Shown here in pieces: positions 46,571 to 57,303 of a stretch of 64,000 nucleotides of DNA; positions within the stretch are counted from its first letter, which is position 1, and each line of letters starts with the position of its first letter. This DNA comes from Nemania diffusa. Its lineage: Eukaryota; Ascomycota; Sordariomycetes; Xylariales; Xylariaceae. The translations under genes were made by a program, and so were the position numbers. The stretch is taken from assembly GCA_038501195.1 (NCBI GenBank), contig JBBPUQ010000011.1, positions 1,364,001 to 1,428,000 of the forward strand. The letters run 5' to 3'. Below the pieces are notes generated by a model. The model was not told the origin of the DNA. It did no database searches and saw nothing but the letters and a program-made list of their open reading frames with translations.

Positions 46571-46920
46571 ATGCTACAACTCAGGGTAATGTATCGCCTA
46601 CAGTACATTCCGCTCCTTTGCCGCTTTTCCACGCATGAACAAGAGAGACCAGGAGGAGGGAAAAGTGGAAGTGCTACCTATATGTAGCAGGAGGCGAATG
46701 AATGAATGAACAGATGAATGACAACAAATGGACGAATCAAGATCCAGATACCTACCGACTCACTTGAGCCTCCAAATCACTCGAACGGCACGACGTTGCG
46801 CTGCTTACCTACAGCACATAGGTATGTAGTCAGTCTACTTGATGTGTTGAGGAAAAAAGGTTTCGGGGAAAAAAGCCACAGGTCACACAGCCTTATCCGG
46901 CGGCCCACGAGCTGCAGTTG

Positions 46921-46972
46921 TACATACATACATACCTACATATATACGTACATACATCATACTTATACATAG
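46921..46972. repeat. TACA/CATA microsatellite
   Basis: Imperfect tetranucleotide TACA repeats interrupted by CCTA and TATA. Confidence 0.8.
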
Positions 46973-47193
46973 ATAGTCAGACAGCAGCAGTGTAACAGAA
47001 GACCTTCATCTGGCATAGCGTAGGCAGGGCGAAAGCACGTATGTAAGTACCGTGGCACATAATGTACGCAGTCTCGGTACGCAGAATGTACGTACAGTAG
47101 TAGTAGTAGGTCTGCCTGTGTTGGCGCAGCCCGTTATTCCCGTTCCTATGACATATGACGACTGATATGAGTCCTGTATTATTGAACCATGAT

Positions 47194-47213
47194 GCGGCGG
47201 CGGCGGCGGCGAC
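47194..47213. repeat. CGG trinucleotide microsatellite
   Basis: About six CGG units in intergenic DNA. Confidence 0.8.
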
Positions 47214-47532
47214 GGCCTGGATTCCGGGCGCCCATGTGCTGGCAGGCCAGAAAGGTGCCGTCGGTATAATGGCTCGAGCGAGCGAGCGTGCATTGCGGGT
47301 CAATCAATCTCTTATCTTTGCGCCATCCGATGGACCAGGAGCTGCTGATCTCGCCATCGCCCGTGATTCGTCCCGTACCTGCAGTGTGTGTATCAGGACC
47401 CCCGAAAGACAAGATACGGAATTTTCGGAGAGATGGGCAAAGACGAGGTTCAGCCTGAGTTGAGTTGAATGACTGAGTGAGTGAGTCGAGTCGATTCCTT
47501 TCGTCATCGGCGCGCGCCTCGGATCCACGAAA

Positions 47533-47553
47533 GACGACGACGACGACGACGAC
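47533..47553. repeat. GAC trinucleotide microsatellite
   Basis: Seven GAC units, followed closely by a GAGAGCGAGAG stretch at 47574-47588. Confidence 0.8.
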
Positions 47554-48850
47554 ATACAATAAGGTAGCGCATAGAGAGCGAGAGCGCGAACTCTTCCTCT
47601 ACCCTCCCCTCTACATAAACCCTTCGCGCCGGCACTCTGTAGATATAGAAATTCGACATTCACATGTCCAAACAGGGTTGGCCGAGAGGCTGGAAGTGCC
47701 TTTGCTGAACCAGGATAGGTAGTGTAACTAGATACTACATGTAGGCGGGCCACTTGGCGTATGTACGTATATGCGTAGGTACGTGTGTATGCGTACCTAA
47801 GGCATAGCTCCAGGATCGTTCAGGGCGAGAGGCGAATCAGGTGCTAGTGATGTTCCGCTGGGAATTCGACAGATAGGCATATGTAGTTCTATAGGTAGGT
47901 AGACACCTAGGTACCATCTATCTTTATTTGTAAATGCTGTACTACACTACGGCATGTCTTACCGTACCTAGAGGTACCTCTTATCATGGACCCCCACAAG
48001 CCGGCTTGACTTGGTACCTTAAATTTCAGACGTCCATGGCGTTGTCTAAGATTCCCCTATCCCCCCGTGCTACAGAGTACGTATATGTAGAAAATCAGAC
48101 TTACATATGGTCGTGAGCCAGCACATGTCACGGATTAGAGGCTCTCTTTTTCCGTTATCCCTACACTGCCAGGTAGGCAACTATCTAACATCACCTACCT
48201 AGGCACGTATCTGTCCTAGCCCTCTAGCTACAAGTACATAGATAGGTAGTCAACTCCACTTAAAAAAATCCGCCGAAACTGAGGTGATCTGGGCCGTGGA
48301 TGATGTGGCTAGCATCGCGAGCGAGCACTCGTTCGTCAGTTCGCGCGCTACCTAAGTGACTTATGATTACATACGGAGGTACCTCTTACAAGTACCTGCC
48401 ACACTACTCCGTACCACACTGCCACCCCCAACTTGATACAGATACTTACTTACATACTTGCAAGGTAATAAGATGCTAACCAAGGTATCTAAAACCCCAT
48501 CGATGAACGGCCGCTCGCGCCAGGGGATAGCGGGTCATCACCATCCATGTCCCCTCCCTCCAACAACCTCATCATAGGTAGCGTTCGTCGCGCAATGCGC
48601 CATCGCCATCAATCACTATCTGTCTATCTCTCTCGTGTATCATTTTCCACCTCCTACTCCCTCCATCTCACCACCCCGTAGCTGTAATAATTCTCTGACC
48701 GCTATTCCGCCTATCGCCCTCTCTATTTACAGCATAGGGGAAAGGCGCCTCGTCCTTAGCAGGCGCGATAAGTAGGTAGATCGTCGCGGACTGCCACTAC
48801 ATGTGCTATTGTGCGCGTGAGGAGGCCACGCGCATACTTATACAAGTACC

Positions 48851-48880
48851 TACACACACACACACATATATATATACATA
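48851..48880. repeat. CA/TA dinucleotide microsatellite
   Basis: Roughly seven CA units passing directly into about six TA units. Confidence 0.85.
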
Positions 48881-49012
48881 TTTACGGATTACTGCGACGC
48901 GGAAACCAGGGGTGGGGGAGCTAGCTACCTTGACGTAGCCCATAGCTGATAATAAGAATAAGGTCGGGGTCAGAGTTAGAGCTAGAGTCAGAGTGAGCGA
49001 GCAAGTGAGCGA

Positions 49013-49116
49013 GTGAGTGAGTGTGAGCGCAAGCGAGAGAAGCGAAGGACACCCAACAATAAAGAAAAAGAGAGAGAGAGAGAGAGCGCGCGCACACATG
49101 CACACACACACATACA
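49013..49116. repeat. Compound GAGT / GA / CA microsatellite
   Basis: GAGT-type repeats, then about eight GA units at 49071-49086, GCGC, then CACA runs. Purine-rich strand is plus. Confidence 0.8.
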
Positions 49117-49387
49117 CAAGAGATATACGGCTGGCCAACTATTGATCGAATGCGAGTTGGGGCCGAAACTCCCTCGTCGCTACAATACCTACATTCTTAC
49201 TACTGCTGCTGCTGCCACTACAACCCCCCTGGCTGGCTCGGTACACTCGTACGCTCGTCCAGCACCTCATTATCTCTAGATCATCTCTAGATACAAAGTA
49301 CCGCCGTCGCTTCTGGCCTATCGGTTTTATCTGCAGCATATCCCTCCCTTGCCCATGGAACCCGGCTACCTACCAAGGACCTAGATA

Positions 49388-49460
49388 CGTATCTACCTAC
49401 ATACCTAACTACCTACATACATACATACATACACACATACATACACACACACATACAAGT
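49388..49460. repeat. CTAC/CATA/CACA compound microsatellite
   Basis: Imperfect CCTA, CATA and CACA tetranucleotides in one array of about 70 bp. Confidence 0.8.
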
Positions 49461-50312
49461 AGATACCTGCGCTGCGCTCTCTGGCCTCTCTACCTATCTA
49501 TCTACTCTGTATCCTCTATCAACTCCCCTCCCACCTTTTTACTTATACCTGCCTACCAACCTACCTACCTGATAGGTACGTCCAGAGCATCGCCTACCAG
49601 TTGACCCGCATGAACATCCTCCCTTAAACAGCCTCAGCAGCCCGGGCCCGGGAAATCCTCCTTGACCTTACACACATTCTCTCAGGAACACTACCTCGCA
49701 CACGCGCGCGCATCTGCCCATCTCTCTCCCGTTTATCTATCCTGTGCTTTTCCCTCTCTTACGGGTCTTATCAGCTATCATCACCCGACATCTGCACGTC
49801 ACATTTTGTGCAGCCTTTCCAAGTCCTGTACCGGCATCCCACGCTCGCTTTTTTCAAAGCCCTGGTCGCTCGGTATCAGACCTATACAACCGCACCCTGA
49901 ACCCATCCAGTAGTGCCACTCGGCATCCCTAAATCTCGCCCCCCCCTCCTCCATCCATATCCGCCTGGCTTTTATATCATCTTTACTACTCCTCCTCTTA
50001 CTTACTCTACAGTCTCCTCTCGACTCTAGTTTTGCTTGCTTGCTTGATTGTTACTGGTGGTCGCGCGGCAGTAGCAATACTCTGTAACCAGGAACCCCCC
50101 CGGTACAAAGTGCCGTAGGACACATTCCATGGACCAAGTATTCCCCACGAACCCATTGCCTGTTCGCTGGCCTCGTGTTCGATAATACGAGTTGGGCTGC
50201 AAGCTCTAACTACACCTCGTCAACTCTTCACTTACCTGAGAAGGAAAGCACTCACTCATATCCGCCATCTATCATCGTCGGCGTGGGAGGGCTCGTGAGA
50301 CCAGAGGCGGCC

Positions 50313-51737
50313 ATGTCGACACGGTCGTCGCTGTCGTCTAGGGCAGAATCTCCGACTATCGTCAAACCTGGAGTTGACGAGGAGGTTTTGCCAAGTGGAC
50401 GGTGTCGATACATTCTCCTGAACCCGGAAATCAAGGGCCAGCGCTGCGCATGTGTTGGCTTTACACTCAACCGCTCCCAACCTGGCGTATCGTGCTTATG
50501 TGGCCACTTGTCTTGCTACCACGTTAAATCTATGGAACCACCTCCGGATAAGAACGAGATGGAGGATCTTCGGCGACGTGTCCAGATGCTGGAAGGGCAG
50601 TTGGGCCAAGAAAACCAAATGGTGCAACGCCTCAGCAACCTAGAAGAACAGTTCGAGATGAGCAAGGGAGATATAAGTCAGGATATGAAGGACTGCTACG
50701 GCAATGTAAACCGCATGTGGATAGCTCATGATCAACTTGACAAGAGACAGACGACGTACGAAAATCGATTCGTCTCCTACGACGAGCGACTAGACAGTTG
50801 TGTCGATAATGTGCAGCGGCTAAGTGATAGGATGATCGATGCGGACGAGGCCTCGATGGCCCTAGAAGAGCGCATCGATGTGCTAGAGGATAGAACATTT
50901 TCCTCCCGTTCACAACGTCCTCCTCCTCCGCGACAACAGTCAACATCCGAACAAGAGCGGACCAGACAATGGCTGTTGCAGTATGGCGGCACCTTGCGAA
51001 CGCAGCCCTTCTCCAGCTCTACCCACGCGGCTACACAAATCCCCCAAGGTAGTGCGGGTTTTGCTCAGACGAGAGTTCCATGGACCGTGCATGTGTCCCT
51101 CCTACCCACAGCAGCACAGCCGTTCCCGTTTGAGAAGGATACCAACGCTTATAAGCGTTGCTTGTCTCGTGGGCTTCATCAAATGGTTCCCGTAAATGGT
51201 ACAGATAGCGCGTCGTTCAACGCGGCCATCAACAAGGCTTTCGGTAGTCTCCTTTGCGGGAGGGCATGGATGCCGCTCCAAGCACGCCTATGCGATGCGG
51301 TGACGCTCGAAGGTTTGCCCATGCTACGACCTCTAGACGCGAGCTTGCTCGGCAAACCGTACGACTTGGAGTTTCTAAAGAATTTTTGCGCCGTCTGTCA
51401 TCCTACGGGGAAGGTGGAGTCGCTTTATATTGCCATGGTTCACGATACGTTCTCGTGGCATTTCCTCCGACGGTCCCCTTGCCATCTGGACGGGCTGGAA
51501 TCTAGCTGGGAATATGATCATCTTTTAGATCATGACGACAATTTGGATGACGACACGGCGGGGGAAGACGATAGGCCACCGGCGGGCGACATTATGCCGC
51601 CGATACAATCGCTTAAGCGTACGGCATCGGAAATATCGAGGGCGCCTAGCTTTAGTGCAGCGGAGGGGGACGGGTCACGTCCTAAGTTAGCACGCATGCA
51701 GGTTGAAGTGTGTAGACGCGGAGTAGAGACAATATAG
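50313..51737 (+). CDS. Fungal Cys-rich motif plus coiled-coil protein, function unknown
   Basis: Single exon, 474 residues. ATG at 50313 (MSTRSSLSS) is the first in frame. Residues 31-70 hold a compact Cys/His cluster: Cys31, Cys45, Cys47, Cys61, Cys63, His65, Cys68 and His70, in the pattern C-x13-C-A-C-x13-C-L-C-G-H-x2-C-x-H, which could bind zinc. Coiled coil follows at about 85-110 (EMEDLRRRVQMLEGQLGQE), with further helical heptads to 200. The C-terminal half starts with PWTVHVSLLP, then PFPFEKDTNAYKRCLSRGLHQM, a conserved-looking fungal domain I cannot name, then an acidic Asp-rich stretch and a nuclear-localisation-like LKRTASE. No signal peptide. I associate the CxC..CxCGH..H arrangement with uncharacterised filamentous-fungal proteins. 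A nuclear role is a guess. The very long CT-rich 5' leader suggests translational regulation. Confidence 0.8.
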   Translation: MSTRSSLSSRAESPTIVKPGVDEEVLPSGRCRYILLNPEIKGQRCACVGFTLNRSQPGVSCLCGHLSCYHVKSMEPPPDKNEMEDLRRRVQMLEGQLGQENQMVQRLSNLEEQFEMSKGDISQDMKDCYGNVNRMWIAHDQLDKRQTTYENRFVSYDERLDSCVDNVQRLSDRMIDADEASMALEERIDVLEDRTFSSRSQRPPPPRQQSTSEQERTRQWLLQYGGTLRTQPFSSSTHAATQIPQGSAGFAQTRVPWTVHVSLLPTAAQPFPFEKDTNAYKRCLSRGLHQMVPVNGTDSASFNAAINKAFGSLLCGRAWMPLQARLCDAVTLEGLPMLRPLDASLLGKPYDLEFLKNFCAVCHPTGKVESLYIAMVHDTFSWHFLRRSPCHLDGLESSWEYDHLLDHDDNLDDDTAGEDDRPPAGDIMPPIQSLKRTASEISRAPSFSAAEGDGSRPKLARMQVEVCRRGVETI

Positions 51738-52954
51738 ACGCCTCCTATGTCGGTAGCCTAAATAGCAATAGACCCCCCAGAAACGCAGGTAGACAAGATA
51801 CGGCGTTCTGAGAATGGCCAAGATAGGCGAGGGATGTATCATATATCATCTCTAAGATTAATCCTGGGCGGTTAGGGTCACTTTACCTATTATTATGCCA
51901 ATTTTTTTTTCCAGTCAAATTTGTTCAATACCTTGCCCATCTACAGAGCTAGCTCTTAGTATTACAATGAGTATTTCAATAATGCTAGGGCTCACATAGG
52001 ACAGGTATTGCAGCTTATTTTTGCAGGAGATAGTAACAGATGGGACGAGGAAGACGTTTCGGTCTTGATGACGGAGAGCTCAGTAGTAAGTGCTTGCCAT
52101 AGGGATGGTCATGACAGAAATATAGGAATTCTGGCATTACGTCAATACTAGATACCTATACTTAGGTACGTACATGTAATAGAAGGCTAACAGCATGAGC
52201 TTACTGCATGTAAGTCAGTCGAGAGCCATATATGTAGCTAGACGTAAGACTCGATTTGAAGTTGTCAATACTCCCTACCGAATGAATGCCCAATTACCTC
52301 GTACGTCTAACACGGGCGGTGTGTTCAGCTGCACGGAACTTCACATGCAGCTAATAGGATGTACTGAGGTACCTACTTCACAGTGCGTATAGCGAGCAAG
52401 GAGTGTACTTTTATGTAACTTGATGGGTAGGTCCCAGCCAATCAACTCGCACCCGCATTCCTCAACACCGACATTTAGTCTAGAGTAGGTGCCTACTTAC
52501 TGCATACATTAACAATAAGGTAGGTAGGCAGGCAGGCAGCCTACACCTACAGAATACAACAAGATCGATCCGCATAGCATCATTCCTATCATTTCTACAA
52601 GTATACAACTAGCACTCCATTAGTCCAAGGTCATTCTGCGCATCATCCACTGAGTAACAGGTTGTAGTCTACCTTAGGTAGTCTACATAGAGACCTGAAA
52701 GGTATTATACATACTTCAGCCTTTCCGCCGAGCCTTGTCCCTTTTTACCATACCTTATTATCTGCTTAAGGTGCTCTGCTCGCCACAATCTACACGAGCC
52801 CAGCACCTCCTACTACATACGACATATATAAATCGTACGGCAACTAATTCGGCAACTAGCAACCTGCTTCCTCGATCACTCTCCATCTCCCACCTGCGCC
52901 CTCCTCCGTCTATTATATTGCTTGGCGCCCCGCGTGCGCCCACCAGTTTGCGCC
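51738..52954. other. Intergenic region before the NCBP3-like gene
   Basis: About 1.2 kb without a gene. TAGG/GGCA repeats near 52518-52543 (TAGGTAGGCAGGCAGGCAG). The last 200 bp are C/T-rich and probably leader of the next gene. Confidence 0.55.
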
Positions 52955-54375
52955 ATGGATTCGATGGACCTCGACCACGACATGGACATTGACGTCGACC
53001 TTGTCGCCGACGAGCCCATTGTTCCCGAGCCCGATCCGGTTTGTTTTCCCCAGCTTCGCGCACTGCATACCACGCTGATTGCTGTCTACCACAGGGCAAT
53101 CGCTCCCCGGGCGAGATCGACGACGACGACGATGCAGATGCCCGTTGTCCCTCCAAGGTCTACCTCAAGGGCCTAGATGTGCTGAATCCCAACGAAGTCA
53201 AGGCTTATGTTGCGCAACACTACTCCGACAGCTCCCTGAACCTCGAAAGGATAGAGTGGATCGACGACAACTCTGCCAATCTCCTGTTCGCTTCCGAAAG
53301 CGCGGCGTTACAGGCCCTTGTTGCTCTCGCCGCCGAACCCGTCTTAGAGGTGTCGCAGTTGCCTGCTCGGCACCTCCTCCACGCCAAGCCTTTCCTGACA
53401 AGGCCAGAGATCGATCTACGGGTGCGGCCCGCCCTCGAGAGCGACAAGAAACAGGCCGGGGCCGCCTCGCGCAGCCGCTTCTATCTCCTCAACCCAGAAT
53501 ATGATCCCGAGGAACGGCGGCGAAGGAACGAGGCAAGAAGGTATCGCGACCGGAATGGCGACGGATTCAACCGGAGACACGGCCGGCAAGCCCGAGCCGA
53601 GGAAAGCGAGGAACCCTTCGATGTGAATCTCTACGATGACAGCCCCTCCGCTATAGTCGCCCCTTCCACTAGAGCACGGCCCCGACGCAGGCGTTCGCTT
53701 ACTCCCGATGACGAACTAGATGAGCCAAGAACGGAATCATACCGATCGTCAAACCGCGGCAGGGAGCTGTTTCCAGACAGCATAGGCTCGAGACGCGGGG
53801 CTTCAAGAGACCGCTCAGCCTCGCCGGCCCGTGATCGGGATGGTGATCGGAGCATGGACGATCTGGCGGGTGACAGGTCATCCGTAGCGCGGGAACGGAA
53901 TCGCCATAAAGCTCATGCTATTAAGAGTCACCTCTCACGTCAGAACCGGGTCAAAGAACTCTTCCCGATGGAGCCAGCATCAGAAAGCGGGCGCCTCGAT
54001 GACAGGGTCGAAGATGCGGCGACTCTGCTCGCTAAGGGCATCACGCTCCCTCTGATGGATGGCAGTAGCGATGCACCAGCCCCGACTCTCTCGAGCCGCA
54101 GATTAGAAGATCGCATCACAATCCCTGGCAAGACCAGGTTGGCTGACAGGATCACCGCCCCAGAGGCCATGGTGACCTCGGCTTTTAGTATCCGCGGCGC
54201 GGCAGCCCCGACAAGGGGCTCTAACACGGGCTTCGCTATCAAGGGTTCCGCTGGGAAGTCGGTTAAAGAGCTTTTCCCCGATAAGTTCGGCAGCAACACG
54301 GGGAAGGAGTTATTCGGGGATGGGTCCGGAGGCAGATCCAGACAACGACAAAAGGCCGGTGATCTATTTGATTGA
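52955..54375 (+). CDS. NCBP3-like RNA-binding protein with repeated KELFP motifs
   Basis: Related to nuclear cap-binding protein subunit 3, which by family knowledge contacts the mRNA cap or cap-binding complex and export factors. Spliced as 52955..53038 and 53095..54375 (GTTTGT donor, CCACAG acceptor, phase 0), 1365 nt and 454 residues. The acidic N-terminus (DLDHDMDIDVDLVADE) is followed by the conserved RRM-like domain at about 45-130: VYLKGLDVLNPNEVKAYVAQ, then IEWIDDNSANLLF. The middle and C-terminus are disordered and Arg/Asp/Ser-rich. Four copies of a short motif recur: RELFPDSIG (about 250), KELFPMEP (about 314), KELFPDKFG (about 418) and KELFGDGSG (about 430). The RERN/RDRD composition suggests RNA association. 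The family call rests on the WIDD-containing domain; cap binding is not demonstrated. Confidence 0.8.
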
Positions 54376-55311
54376 CCGTAGCTATACCCTACGATACCCG
54401 GCCAGGGTACAGGCGACCCCAGCTATCATAGTATATACCGTTGGCCCCGACGGTGGCAGATGGGCCAGAAGGGAGGAGCAGGAAACGTGCTCCATATCAA
54501 CGCCGCTCTTTAACGAACGCAGTGTTTAGGCGTTGGGACGGCAATCAAATAGCTCTCTGATGGCGGACACTTATGATAGATGTGTTCCCCTCAGCGACGA
54601 TGATGACAGCGCGGAGAGTATTTCAGAACATGCGACCAGGTCATCTGCATCTACAAACGACCTAGCAAGGGCGGGCAGGGAAATGTTGAAATATATAGAT
54701 CCCCCTCGAAAATGCAAGGCATCTCGGCACGAAATTCATACGATTTCCCCTTCCAAACGAAATGTACCCAGCAATGGGTAATGCATATAGTCGTTATTGA
54801 GCTCATAGTCAGTCACCGGTAGTGATTACATGAAGGTGCTCGAATTATCGCCAGGCCCCTTTACCTACCCAATCGTCCTTCCAGCCTACTTTCCATGTAT
54901 CGTGAGTAACGACTAGCAAGGCCAGTGGTAGAAATACCGCGTATGTACGTAATCTATAGAAGTAAGTACCGTAGCAAATGAATGTGTACCATACATGTGT
55001 GTATGTATAAGGTGCAGTCTACTGGTTTCTAGCTTTGGGTAGGTGTACCTACTTACAACGTAACCTGGGAGGTCGCCATCCCAAACGTGCTAATATTCAC
55101 CAGGAGCAGCCGCATGGCCTCTACTTACACATACACGCGAGAACTCTTTTTGTTTTCCTCCTCACCCCATTGCTTCAGCGTACGTTCAAATACAAGGTAG
55201 ATTGCAGAAATATCAATACTATCACGACGACCATCACTACTACGGCTACTTTTACGACTTCTGCAACTACTACGTTATATTACACCCTATCCTTACTAAC
55301 GCCTTTGCTTT
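54376..55311. other. Intergenic region
   Basis: About 0.9 kb. An 83-codon plus frame at 54533-54781 has a plausible acidic/Ser composition but no ATG context, intron or family resemblance I can support. Trinucleotide CTA/CGA-type runs at 55220-55275. Probably promoter of the next gene. Confidence 0.5.
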
Positions 55312-57303
55312 ATGGCAGACCTTCGGAACCGGTTGAAGTTTGGGTCACGCTCCCGGACACCCACGACCCCTCCTCGAACCAAGTCAGTGGAACACAAGGT
55401 GTCTGGCGAGCATCAGCCACCCGATTCTCGACCACGTAGTTCGTCTCGAATGTCAAGTCATGCTAGCCCATCGAAGCCAATGTATGAGTCCTTACCTAAA
55501 GACGACGATGATGATAATGCCAGCCCTTTCGTCCGCGACCAAGACCAGATTTGGTATAACCCAGTGAGTAGCACCCAGAGCCACGCCTGGGGTATATAGG
55601 AAGATGGGTTACAGGGAAGTGAAGCAAACAATATCTAATGACAATATCGATCAGTCCCTAATCCAGATGGTTGAGGCACTTCAAGTACAACTTATGACCC
55701 ATGGCGTGTTTCACCCTCTTCCAGTCGAATTCAACGCACATGTACTACATCTGTTAGAAGGTTTTGCTGCAACACGAAAAAGCATCCGTGAATCACAAGC
55801 ATCGTGTCAAGAGGCGGCACAATTGATAAAGCAAAATCTTGAACAGTTCCGACGGGTGGCCGACGACTGGGTCGAGCGAGAGTCTCGATATCAAGCCGAA
55901 TTGAAGAGACTTGAGTTCCTCTTAGTAAGTAGCGAACGCTTCAAACTCGTCAACTTCCTAGCCCATCATGTCTGAGTTACACAGTCTAGTCTATAAACTA
56001 CTCTGTGCATAAAGCACCTGCTGCAAGATTTCTAATTCACAGTTGTCTTAGCTATCCAAACCCGCCCAAGATGGTCTCGAGGCTAGTACCTCAGGGACAA
56101 CAAATTCTATGGTCGACCGCAGTCTTTTCGAACGCCCAGGGTTGCTCTCGAGGCTTAACAGTTTTAGAGTGGAACCTAGCGCTCGTACGTGAAAGCAAAA
56201 ATAACTCGTTTTTTCGGTCGTGTTTAATTTCACTAGAACTAATATCCCTAACACGATGCTCTAGATTCAGCTTCGTTGTCGAAATTATTCTCGACAGCGG
56301 ATCAGGTGTCCCAGACAGCGACCCGAACAATCCAAGCTAGCGAGAGCGGCAGCGTTGGGAAAGGGAAAGGTCCCGAACGAGGTATTCTACGGCACAATCT
56401 CCTAGCAAATAACATAAATAACATAAATGCTAAGCAAATATCTTCTCAGCCCGACCAGCCAGAATTCTTGATGACAAGCACGATTTCATGATAAGCGAAA
56501 AGTTCCGCCAGCAGGACGCGATCGCCAAGGCCCATGCCGTCCCCGGAGGCAGGCGAGCGCAATGGCGTAGTGAAGCACTAATGCCTCCGCTGAATGAGAT
56601 TAAGGGGTCTCTTGCTGGGTTTCGTAACCCTTTTACGGCTCCCCCAAAGAACCCAGTAACGTTGAGTAGGCCACGGCCTAGTTATCGGGAGGCGTCATTG
56701 CCAACCACAGCAGGTGTAAGAGATAACGCTTCGACGGATCTGTCGAGCTCAAAACCTGCTCATTCCCAAGACGATATCTCATGTATGCCTACTGTTCCGG
56801 CTTCCAACGTCTCAAACCAAGCCTACGAGGCGGACACGACTAAGGCAGCGCCTGGAAACGAACCGGGCTACTCAAAGCTCTCCTTTGAACGTAGAGAAGA
56901 TCTTAATTTGTTGCCCGATAACCAAGTGATAGATAGGCGGGAAGGCGAAAGACGCCAAAGCCAACACGACGCCGAAAACACTACTGCCTCGCCTACCGGC
57001 TCCGCGTCCAGCCAGGAACGAAGGTCGTCGATAGGCAAGGATAACTTCTTTGTTCGTCGTATCCCTAGTGGCCGCAGTACCGCATCTGGCCAGCCAAGAC
57101 AGGCACGCCGAGGGTCTAGTTCCAGTAGGCAAACTATTATAAGACGCTCACGAAGTCAGAGCCGCCAACGCCGTGATTCTCCGGTGGCTACATCCGTCGC
57201 AACACAAGATACCCCACAGAAACAGCAGGCCGAGATGGATGCGCAGATTGCAGCAACACTTGCCCTAGCCAACACTCTAGACGGTTCGAATCAGGCAGAA
57301 TAA
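55312..57303 (+). CDS. Five-exon coiled-coil/disordered protein of unknown function
   Basis: Not recognised. Spliced as 55312..55563, 55655..55924, 56052..56184, 56265..56381, 56450..57303, 1626 nt and 541 residues, each junction in phase with GT..AG ends and CTAAT/CTAAC-like branch sites. The first 84 residues are basic and Ser/Pro-rich (RLKFGSRSRTPTTPPR) followed by an acidic DDDDD stretch. Exon 2 encodes one long helical segment with coiled-coil heptads (EFNAHVLHLLEGF, AAQLIKQNLEQFRRVADDWVERE). Exon 3 has FERPGLLSRLNSF. The large last exon is polar, with GGRRAQWRSEALMPPLNEIKG and a Ser/Arg-rich segment (RRGSSSSRQTIIRRSRSQSRQRR) resembling an SR tail, ending in a short acidic helix. The coil suggests oligomerisation. 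Retaining the fourth intron (68 bp) gives a premature stop at 56489-56491. Confidence 0.75.

Larger units (their letters stand above)
44112..50312. other. Six-kilobase gene-free region rich in simple repeats
   Basis: I see no coding region with family-like composition or a consistent intron-exon structure. The stretch contains TACCTA/TAGGTA words throughout and many short tandem arrays (listed separately). From about 49.6 kb on it becomes CT-rich and likely includes the promoter and long leader of the gene at 50313, with several upstream ATGs. Open frames here, mostly 60-165 codons on both strands, are compatible with chance. Non-coding RNA genes cannot be excluded. Confidence 0.6.

Noticed and set aside
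46450..46632. Minus frame encoding a Pro/His/Ile-rich peptide
   Set aside because: It is the translation of the 46454-46570 minisatellite, so composition reflects the repeat only.
54533..54781. 83-codon plus frame with acidic and Ser-rich start
   Set aside because: No intron, homology or promoter context, and it sits in what is probably the leader of the 55.3-kb gene.
57286..57300. GGTTCGAATC, resembling a tRNA B box
   Set aside because: It lies inside the last exon of the 55.3-kb gene and no A box or cloverleaf arms can be built around it.
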